Shown: positions 15,531-21,865 of the stretch, in pieces | Layout of the letters: every line of letters starts with the position of its first letter | Numbering within the stretch: the first letter of the stretch is position 1 | From: JBBRNH01 sp038230415 | GTDB taxonomy: Bacteria > Bacteroidota > Bacteroidia > Cytophagales > Spirosomataceae | DNA length: 33,790 nt | Direction of reading: 5' to 3' | NCBI GenBank assembly: GCA_038230415.1 | Contig: JBBRNH010000067.1 | Coordinates: forward strand, 1-33,790 | Program-made: the position numbers and the translations under genes | Notes under the pieces: model-generated | Told to the model about the DNA's origin: nothing | Database searches by the model: none | The model's input: only the letters and a program-made list of their open reading frames with translations

Positions 15531-16232
15531 ATGACTCTTTACCTCTTTCGGCACGGGCAGGCTTCGTTTGGCCGCGCCGATACCTACGATCAACTGTCGG
15601 CCACCGGCCACGAGCAAGCCCGGCTGCTGGGCCAGTTTCTGCATGACAACGGGCTGCACTTCGACCGGGCGTTTTGCGGCACCCTGGCCCGGCAGCGCGG
15701 CACCTGGGCCAGTGCTGCCAGCACCAACGCTGACCTGCCCGAAGCAACGCTACTGCCCGGCCTGAACGAACACGATGGGCCGTTTGTGCAGGAAATTCAC
15801 CAGCACCAATACCTCGAAACCCGCCCCGATTTGCAAGCTGCCTTTGCCGATGCCGCCACTGCCCCGCCCGAATTGCGCCGGGAGATGATGAAACTCATTT
15901 TCCAGATCAACACCGACTGGGCCGAAGCCCGTTTAGACAGTGGCTCGTTTGAAACATGGGCCGGTTTCCGCAGCCGCGTGGCCGGTACACTCGACCAAAT
16001 CAGGGCCGAAACCGACAGCCGCGACACGGTGGCCGTGTTTACGTCGGGCGGAGTAATTGCGGCTATCCTGGGTATTGTTCTCGGTTTGGGCAACCGCACG
16101 GTTATGGAACTGAACTGGCAAATCCGTAATACGTCTATCACCGAGGTACAGGTGTCGCGGAGCGGGCTGTTCCTGCGCGAATTCAACGCCGTGCCGCACC
16201 TGTGCGGTACCCAATTGGTAACGTATGTGTGA
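15531..16232 (+). CDS. Histidine phosphatase (phosphoglycerate mutase-like) family protein
   Basis: A 233-residue member of the RHG superfamily. The phosphate-accepting RHG motif is at the N-terminus (LYLFRHGQASFG, His8). The region where the second catalytic histidine is expected reads VAVFTSGGVIAAILG, with TSGG in place of the usual SHGG, so the second His is replaced by Ser. This variant occurs in a branch of the family, and the substrate is unknown. ATG 15531 starts 13 bases after the carboxyltransferase stop, which suggests co-transcription. No signal peptide is seen, so it should act in the cytoplasm. Confidence 0.88.
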   Translation: MTLYLFRHGQASFGRADTYDQLSATGHEQARLLGQFLHDNGLHFDRAFCGTLARQRGTWASAASTNADLPEATLLPGLNEHDGPFVQEIHQHQYLETRPDLQAAFADAATAPPELRREMMKLIFQINTDWAEARLDSGSFETWAGFRSRVAGTLDQIRAETDSRDTVAVFTSGGVIAAILGIVLGLGNRTVMELNWQIRNTSITEVQVSRSGLFLREFNAVPHLCGTQLVTYV

Positions 16233-16246
16233 CGAAACCGGGAGTC

Positions 16247-17680
16247 TCATGCCCGCTTCCCCTTTATCATTGTGGGCCTCTTGACTGATACCGGAGCCGG
16301 GGCGGTAGTTTTGGTCATCGTAACGGGGTCCCACAGCACCACTTTCTGCTCAAAATAACTCTCGTTGCTGGCTAACACCGGCGCGGCTGCCCGGAAACCA
16401 AATACCGGGTCTTCAATGGTTCCCTGGCTACCGGCTCTGACGTTCTGGAAAAAATCGGCGAAGTGCGACTGATGGGCATCTTCGTTTTTGGGCGCGTCGA
16501 AGCGGACCTCCTTAGCGGGTTCTGCGGTGCGGGTTTCGGGCGGGTACTGCACCTCATACTGTTTCTTGAACTCGGCCTGGGTGTCGGGCGTAAACGTAAA
16601 AAAACTGTCGTAACCGCCGTAGCCGGGGGCTTGGGGTAGTTTGCGCTTGGTGAGAATCAGGTTCTCCTCCGAAAACTCGATCTGGCCCTCATTGCCGATG
16701 ATGCGGGTTACGTTGCTGATTTTTCCCGCGTTGGCAAAGTTCACCCTCAGCACCATCTGAAACGCATCGTGGGCGGTGGTTTTGGGATAGTCCATCACGC
16801 TCGTCATCACGTCCGGCACATCGCGGCCATCCTTCCAGTAGGCCAAGTTGCCCGACGCATAGACCCGCGTTGGCCCCATGGCGTTGGTCACAAAATGAAC
16901 GCCCGTGATGAGGTGTATAAACAAATCACCGGCCACACCCGTGCCGTAGTCTTTGTAGTTGCGCCACCGAAAAAACCGTTTTGCATCGAAGGGGTGTTTG
17001 GGCGCATCGCCCAGAAACTTGTCCCAGTCGAGGGTTTGGGGTGAGGCATCGGGCGGCACCGAGTAGTTCCAGGCACCGATGGCGTTGAAGCGGTCGTTGT
17101 TGGATTCGATGTAGTTGATGGCACCAATATCACCGGCCTGCACCATGCGTTTGGCTTCTTTAAAAGCCGCGCTGCTGATGCGCTGACTGCCGACCTGCAT
17201 GGTTTTACCCGATTTTCGCCAGGCATCAATCACGGGTTTGCCCTCGTTGATGTGCTGCACCATTGGTTTTTCGCAATAGACGTGCTTACCGGCTTTCAGG
17301 GCTTCAATCGTAATATGGTCGTGCCAATGGTCGGGCGTAACCACCAATACGGCATCTACGTCTTTTCGGGCAAGAATCTCGCGGTAGTCGCGGGTGGTGA
17401 ACAGGTTTTGGCCGGTCTCGAAAGCAGTTTTAGCGTGAGCCAGCCGCCCGTCGTAGAGGTCGGCTACTGCTACCAATTCTACGTCGGGGTTGCGGAGGGC
17501 GGCCATCGTGTCGTAGTTTCCCTGAATACCCATGCCGATGGTAGCGATCCGAATTTTGTCGTTGGGGCTAATCCGGGCCAAGTTCGGAATATAGGCAAAG
17601 GCTTGCGACACGGGCTGCGTGGCCGCTACGACCGAAGCGGCTGTGAGGCCCTTAATGAAGGTACGTCTGTTGGATTGCAT
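16247..17680 (-). CDS. Tat-exported Gfo/Idh/MocA-family oxidoreductase
   Basis: A 477-residue NAD(P)-dependent oxidoreductase-like protein, probably acting on a sugar or sugar derivative outside the cytoplasm. The N-terminus has a twin-arginine signal (SNRRTFIKGLTAASVVAA). The Rossmann part starts KIRIATIGMGIQGNYDTM, and the family motif HVYCEKPMVQHI holds the conserved EKP. The C-terminal substrate domain includes WNYSVPPDASPQTLDWDKFL. The start is placed at the Met six bases before the RR pair (17680), not at an ATG 31 codons upstream whose extension would bury the Tat signal. It converges on the histidine phosphatase gene (14-base gap) and is divergent from the thioesterase. Confidence 0.92.
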   Translation of the reverse strand: MQSNRRTFIKGLTAASVVAATQPVSQAFAYIPNLARISPNDKIRIATIGMGIQGNYDTMAALRNPDVELVAVADLYDGRLAHAKTAFETGQNLFTTRDYREILARKDVDAVLVVTPDHWHDHITIEALKAGKHVYCEKPMVQHINEGKPVIDAWRKSGKTMQVGSQRISSAAFKEAKRMVQAGDIGAINYIESNNDRFNAIGAWNYSVPPDASPQTLDWDKFLGDAPKHPFDAKRFFRWRNYKDYGTGVAGDLFIHLITGVHFVTNAMGPTRVYASGNLAYWKDGRDVPDVMTSVMDYPKTTAHDAFQMVLRVNFANAGKISNVTRIIGNEGQIEFSEENLILTKRKLPQAPGYGGYDSFFTFTPDTQAEFKKQYEVQYPPETRTAEPAKEVRFDAPKNEDAHQSHFADFFQNVRAGSQGTIEDPVFGFRAAAPVLASNESYFEQKVVLWDPVTMTKTTAPAPVSVKRPTMIKGKRA

Positions 17681-17842
17681 ATCGGGAAGAGAAATTATGG
17701 GTTTTGGTAGGCCGTTGTTTGCCGAAAAGCAATCAGAGACCGCCACCATTTCCCCGAAAAGCATCCGGGACAACAGAATTTACCCAAAAGTGGCTATCGG
17801 CATATATCATCCCGCAAAATCATCTTACTTTTCGGGTCAGAT

Positions 17843-17858
17843 TTGCCTTTGCAGGCAA
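17843..17858. promoter_or_regulatory. Palindrome TTGCCT-TTGC-AGGCAA upstream of the thioesterase
   Basis: Perfect 6+4+6 inverted repeat 31 bases before the thioesterase ATG, in the divergent spacer with the Gfo/Idh gene. It includes a TTTG that could belong to a -7 box. It may be an operator or a leader hairpin. Confidence 0.3.
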
Positions 17859-17889
17859 CGCGCTCACAAGCCGGACGATTACTACCAAC

Positions 17890-18318
17890 ATGGAAACCCA
17901 AACACCCGATACGATTCCCGATGGCTTCGTGCCAATTTTTCGCAGTAGTCCGTTCTTAGAGACAGCCGGACCGTTTTATAGTCAGACCGTTGACGACCAG
18001 TTAGTTATTGGTTTGCTCGTGCAGGAAAAACACGTGAATGGCCGGGGCTTTGCCCACGCCGGCGTTTATACCACCTTAGCCGACGTAGCGATGGGGTATG
18101 CCAGTGCGTTCTCGCAAAAACCGCCCGTGCCGCTCGTGACGGTGAGCCTTGCCACCGATTTTGTGGGCAATGCCAAAGTGGGCGACTGGATAGAGGCCCG
18201 CACCGATATTCATAAAATTGGTAGCGCGGTGGCCTTTGCCAATGCCTTTATCTACAAAGGCGACGAGCGGATTGTGCGGGTCAGTGCCGTATTCAATGTC
18301 CTGCAAAAAGGCGGTTAA
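17890..18318 (+). CDS. PaaI-type hotdog-fold thioesterase
   Basis: A 142-residue protein of the PaaI/acyl-CoA thioesterase hotdog family. It has the family core HVNGRGFAHAGVYTTLADVAMGYA (given here in parts: HVNGRGFAHAG, then VYTTLADVAMGYA), with the HxG-type HAG, followed by VTVSLATDFVGNAKVGDWIE and a terminal VRVSAVFNVL. It should hydrolyse an acyl-CoA; the substrate is not deducible. ATG 17890 (METQTPDTIPDG) is chosen over a GTG/ATG region 62 codons upstream that runs through the divergent promoter area. It converges on the LytTR regulator with an 8-base gap. Confidence 0.88.
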   Translation: METQTPDTIPDGFVPIFRSSPFLETAGPFYSQTVDDQLVIGLLVQEKHVNGRGFAHAGVYTTLADVAMGYASAFSQKPPVPLVTVSLATDFVGNAKVGDWIEARTDIHKIGSAVAFANAFIYKGDERIVRVSAVFNVLQKGG

Positions 18319-18326
18319 CTAATCTC

Positions 18327-19133
18327 TCACAGTTCCAGCAACCGCTTCACGGCCTCGCCGTAGCTGCTGCCCGTGATGATACGGGTGGCTTTTTTGTCGG
18401 TTAAAACAAGTTGGTGCTTCCCATCGAAATGTTTGTGTATCTCGCTGATCTTGTGTGTGTTGACGAGCGTGGCCCGGCTGACCCTGGCAAACGTATCGGG
18501 CAGGCGTTCGGCAAGAGTGGCGAGAGTATAGGTGGTCAGAAACTTTTGCCCGTCCATCGTGCAGAGAAACACGTATTTGTCTTCGGCCTCGAAATACGCG
18601 ATGTCGGTCAGTGGTATGAGCTTGATTTTATCGCCCGTTTTGACCGATACGGCATGGAGTTCCTTTTTTGGTTGCATCTGTTCCAGGAGCCGCATCAGGT
18701 TATCGGGAAAGGCACTGACCGGGGCCGTTGCCGGGTCGGTTGCTGCTGTGGGATCGAGCAGTTTTTGTTCGGCCAGGAGCCTGATTTTCCGAGCTGTGCG
18801 TTCTAACCGTTCCACCTCGATTGGTTTCAGCAGGTAATCAACCGAGTGTTCGTCAAAGGCGCGGATGGCATATTGGTCGAAGGCCGTAGCAAACACCACC
18901 ATCGGCGCGTAGGTCAGCCGGGCCAACATCTCGAAACCGTTGAGGAGCGGCATTTCGATGTCCAAAAAAATCAGATCGGGCCGTTGGGTCTCCACTAATG
19001 ACAGCCCTTCGGCCCCGTTACCAGCCTCGCCAACGATAACGAACGTATCCGAAAAATTAGCCAACAAACGTCTTAATCGGCTGATTGCCAGAGCTTCGTC
19101 ATCAATGAGAATGGTTGTGAGGGGGAAGTTCAT
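18327..19133 (-). CDS. LytTR-family response regulator
   Basis: A 268-residue LytR/AlgR-type regulator. The receiver domain has the acidic pair D11-D12, phospho-acceptor D58 (LIFLDIEMP) and the switch lysine K103 (DYLLKPIE). A linker leads to a C-terminal LytTR DNA-binding domain (DIAYFEAEDKYVFL, FARVSRATLVNTHKI). It follows its likely partner, the LytS-type kinase, 90 bases downstream on the minus strand. An inverted repeat lies in that spacer. It is probably the last gene of the TonB receptor operon. Confidence 0.95.
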   Translation of the reverse strand: MNFPLTTILIDDEALAISRLRRLLANFSDTFVIVGEAGNGAEGLSLVETQRPDLIFLDIEMPLLNGFEMLARLTYAPMVVFATAFDQYAIRAFDEHSVDYLLKPIEVERLERTARKIRLLAEQKLLDPTAATDPATAPVSAFPDNLMRLLEQMQPKKELHAVSVKTGDKIKLIPLTDIAYFEAEDKYVFLCTMDGQKFLTTYTLATLAERLPDTFARVSRATLVNTHKISEIHKHFDGKHQLVLTDKKATRIITGSSYGEAVKRLLEL

Positions 19134-19162
19134 GGGGCAGTTTTTTTACGCAGAAGCGTTTT

Positions 19163-19269
19163 TAAACACAGCGTTACAGAGAAAAACACAGAGGTCACAG
19201 AGCAAACTTTACTATTCGATTCATCAAACCTCTGTGACCTCTGTGAATACCTTCGTGTCTCTGTGTTTA
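19163..19269. repeat. Inverted repeat across the LytS 3' end and the LytS-LytTR spacer
   Basis: Left arm 19163-19205 and right arm 19228-19269, built from CACAGAG / CTCTGTG words. The core CACAGAGGTCACAGAG (19187-19202) is perfectly complementary to 19230-19245. The right arm is translated on the minus strand as the last 16 residues of the kinase. The left arm lies in the spacer before the regulator's start codon. Confidence 0.88.
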
Positions 19270-20399
19270 GAAACAACTCTATCTTTTTTTACCAGAATCA
19301 CCACCTGCTTCGTTGGTTCGTTCTGAAACTCAACGCGGGCATTCTCGCCGTAGAGCAGGGTCAGTTTTTCCTGAATACTTTTGAGACCGTAGCCATCCCC
19401 CATCGTGTCGGGGAAAGCCGGGCCGTTGTCGGCTACGGCGAGGTGCAGCCAGCCATCCCGTTCAAAAATCATTACCGTGATCAGGCCACTGTCGGCGCGT
19501 TTGCTGATACCGTGCTTCACCGCATTCTCCACAATCGGCTGCAACAAAAACTGCGGCAGTTGCAGATCGTTCAGCGACGCATCGGCCACGTTGATGGCGA
19601 AATGCAGCCGGTCGCCGAAGCGCACCTGCTCGATTCGGAGATAGGTTTTGACCATTTCTAACTCTTCGGTTAGCGTACAAAAATAAGATCCGTCGCGGCC
19701 CGTTGTGTGCCGAAACAGTTTCGAGAGCAGCATCGTCATTTCTTCTGCTTTGCTGGCATCTTCATGCACTAAGCTGGCAATGCTGTTGAGGGCGTTATAG
19801 AGAAAATGCGGGTTTATTTTGGCTTGCAGGGCATCGAGTTCGGCGCGGGTTTTGAGTTTTTCCATGCTCAAAAGCTGGTATTCCTGCTCCGAAATTTTGC
19901 GGGTTACGTGCCGGCCCTGCCGCAAGGCGTAGAGACAGGCGTTGCCAATCAGCAAACTCGCCAGCATATAAAAATACCAGGGCGCGGGTTGCCGAAGAAG
20001 AGTATCGTCGTAAATGTCGGGTTGCAGGCTCATCCGGTCAATAACGGCCTTACCAAACACGAAATAGACTCCGGTATTAACCACGAAAAACGTTGGCACC
20101 AGCATGACCGTGAGGCTCAGGTGCCGCAACCATACGGGGCGGCAACGCCGGTCGAGCCAGCCCGATAGCCCCCACGTGGTCACGAATAACGCCACGCCCC
20201 CGGCCACGTTCTGGATGGCAATGAACCGATTCAGTTGGGCAATGAGCGGGTCGGTAGCCGTTGCGACCAAATTGGTGAAGTAGATAATGCCGCTCGCGCC
20301 ATAGACTAACAGCGCGCCCAGCAGCGACCCGATCAGCAGCCCCCAGCCGGGTTTGCTCAGTAACGTAATGAGGGTCAGGGATTTGGGTTGTTGGTTCAT
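19224..20399 (-). CDS. LytS-type (His_kinase family) sensor histidine kinase
   Basis: A 391-residue membrane kinase. The N-terminal half has about four hydrophobic segments (for example WGLLIGSLLGALLVYGASG) without a recognised sensor domain. The phospho-accepting His is in KINPHFLYNALNSI. The ATP-binding domain follows, with the N-box QPIVENAVKHGIS and the G-box ADNGPAFPDTMGDGYGLKSI. ATG 20399 is used; an ATG 13 codons upstream runs into the previous gene's end. The final residues (VSKHRDTKVFTEVTEV) come from the right arm of an inverted repeat and are not part of the kinase fold. It pairs with the LytTR regulator downstream. Confidence 0.93.
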   Translation of the reverse strand: MNQQPKSLTLITLLSKPGWGLLIGSLLGALLVYGASGIIYFTNLVATATDPLIAQLNRFIAIQNVAGGVALFVTTWGLSGWLDRRCRPVWLRHLSLTVMLVPTFFVVNTGVYFVFGKAVIDRMSLQPDIYDDTLLRQPAPWYFYMLASLLIGNACLYALRQGRHVTRKISEQEYQLLSMEKLKTRAELDALQAKINPHFLYNALNSIASLVHEDASKAEEMTMLLSKLFRHTTGRDGSYFCTLTEELEMVKTYLRIEQVRFGDRLHFAINVADASLNDLQLPQFLLQPIVENAVKHGISKRADSGLITVMIFERDGWLHLAVADNGPAFPDTMGDGYGLKSIQEKLTLLYGENARVEFQNEPTKQVVILVKKDRVVSKHRDTKVFTEVTEV

Positions 20400-20444
20400 C
20401 GTTTTGGGGTGTAGAAACCGGCCAGCCAGTCTCGACAATACGGG

Positions 20445-21116
20445 TTACTGACACATTTTCTGCATCGAGTCAATTTGTCTGCGTCCCCAATTGGGGGCAA
20501 ACTCGCTGATTGGTTTGAAGGTAGCCAGTTTTTCGGCGGCTTGTTTCAGCAGGGGGCAGGCCGCTGTGGTGCCTCCGCCAAACTGATCCGGCGTAAACAT
20601 CAGCGATGAGCCTTCCAGCACGTAGGGGCGGGGATTGGCCGGGTTCAGGGCTTTGGCCTGGGCAAGAGCCTGGCTGACTGCCGGGCCGTATTCCTGCCAG
20701 CGATTCATGGGGTCAACCACGAGCCGGGCCTGGGCAATGTAGGCTTTCAAGACCAGCAGTTCATCGTTTTTGGGGGAGATGGCTTCGGCCTGTTTCAGCA
20801 GCGCGTCGGCCTTGTCGAGATACTTGTCTTTTTCGGCGGCATCTTTCCCGCCAAAACCGCAATAGACATACTCCAAAGCGGCATAATAGCGCGGGAGCCA
20901 CTGGGTTGGTTCGGCCCCGGCGATGCGCTCAAACTGGTTGGCCGCAGCCACCATCTCAGCAACGGGCGTGTCGGGCGTTTGGCTTTTCATCATAGCCAGG
21001 GCATTGGTCATGGCCGCCATGTATTGCTCCGATCCGGCGGGGATTTGTTGCGCCCAAACGGGGCTGCCTGCGCCGATGATAACGGCGGTAATTAGGGTGA
21101 TAATCAGGGTTTTCAT
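20445..21116 (-). CDS. Secreted TPR-like protein, paralogue A
   Basis: A 223-residue protein with a signal peptide (MKTLIITLITAVIIGAGSPVWA) and a helical mature part that looks TPR-like: NQFERIAGAEP, YLDKADALLKQAEAISPKN, ALAQAKALNPANPRPYVLEG. It is closely similar along its length to the next gene upstream, with long identical blocks (KADALLKQAEAISPKNDEL, LKAYIAQARL). Two or three cysteines may be paired in the periplasm. It has no recognised function. It lies between the TonB receptor and the LytS kinase, all on one strand with small gaps. The start is ATG 21116, immediately before the signal peptide. Confidence 0.8.
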   Translation of the reverse strand: MKTLIITLITAVIIGAGSPVWAQQIPAGSEQYMAAMTNALAMMKSQTPDTPVAEMVAAANQFERIAGAEPTQWLPRYYAALEYVYCGFGGKDAAEKDKYLDKADALLKQAEAISPKNDELLVLKAYIAQARLVVDPMNRWQEYGPAVSQALAQAKALNPANPRPYVLEGSSLMFTPDQFGGGTTAACPLLKQAAEKLATFKPISEFAPNWGRRQIDSMQKMCQ

Positions 21117-21126
21117 GGTTGTTTGT

Positions 21127-21822
21127 TTACAGGGTTTCATTGCATTTTTTCAGCATTTTTTCGGCTTGTTGCCGCCCCCAATTGGGTGCCAGATCGCTGC
21201 CGGGTTTAGCCGTAGCGAACTTTTCGATGGCCTTTTTTAGCCAGGGCTGCGCCGATGCGGGTCCACCGCCAAACAGTTTCGGGGTGTACATCAGGTTTGA
21301 CCCTTGCAGCAAATAAATCCGGGGATTGTCGGCATTCAGGGTTTGGGCCTGTTTGATGGCTTCGTCAAATTTACCGCCGTATGTCATCCACCGAATCATG
21401 GGGTTAGCCGCGAGCCGGGCCTGGGCAATGTAGGCTTTCAGCACGGCCAATTCGTCGTTTTTGGGCGAAATGGCTTCGGCCTGTTTCAGCAGCGCGTCGG
21501 CTTTGTCTAAATACTGGTCTTTCTCCTCGGTGCTTTTCCCCGAAAAGCCGCAATAAACGTATTCCAAAATGGCATAGTAGCGCGGGAGCCATTCGCGGGG
21601 TTCGGCCCCGGCGATGCGCTCAAACTGGTTGGCCGTAGCCACCATCTCGGCAACGGCTGATTTGGGGTTTTGCCTGCCGATGGTTGCCAATGCGTCGGTC
21701 ATGGCCGCTTTGTACTGGGGTGATTGCGCCCAGACTGGGTTACCTGCGCCGAGCATAACGGCGATAACGAGGGTAATAATCAGGGTTTTCACTGGTTTTT
21801 TGGTTTGATTTTGGTTGAACAT
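21127..21822 (-). CDS. Secreted TPR-like protein, paralogue B
   Basis: A 231-residue paralogue of the gene at 20445-21116, 10 bases apart, evidently from a tandem duplication. The signal peptide is VKTLIITLVIAVMLGAGNPV followed by WAQ. The start is ATG 21822 (MFNQNQTKKP), but a GTG 11 codons later aligns with the ATG of paralogue A and is an alternative. The mature part shares the NQFERIAGAEP and QAEAISPKNDEL blocks and diverges most in the last third (FGGGPASAQPWLKKAIEKF). It begins 42 bases after the TonB receptor gene. Confidence 0.8.
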   Translation of the reverse strand: MFNQNQTKKPVKTLIITLVIAVMLGAGNPVWAQSPQYKAAMTDALATIGRQNPKSAVAEMVATANQFERIAGAEPREWLPRYYAILEYVYCGFSGKSTEEKDQYLDKADALLKQAEAISPKNDELAVLKAYIAQARLAANPMIRWMTYGGKFDEAIKQAQTLNADNPRIYLLQGSNLMYTPKLFGGGPASAQPWLKKAIEKFATAKPGSDLAPNWGRQQAEKMLKKCNETL

Positions 21823-21845
21823 TTATTGGCGTACCATCCGGCGGT

Positions 21846-21865
21846 GAGACGCAAGGATGCGTCTC
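21846..21865. repeat. Palindrome at the stop codon of the TonB receptor gene
   Basis: GAGACGCA (21846-21853) and TGCGTCTC (21858-21865) are perfect complements with a 4-base loop AGGA. The TAG stop of the receptor (21865-21867) overlaps its edge. It is GC-rich but lacks a T-run downstream on the minus strand, so it is a repeat element more than a terminator. Confidence 0.7.

Noticed and set aside
16247..17773. Longer N-terminus for the Gfo/Idh/MocA protein
   Set aside because: The extra 31 residues would bury the twin-arginine signal, which must lie near the N-terminus.
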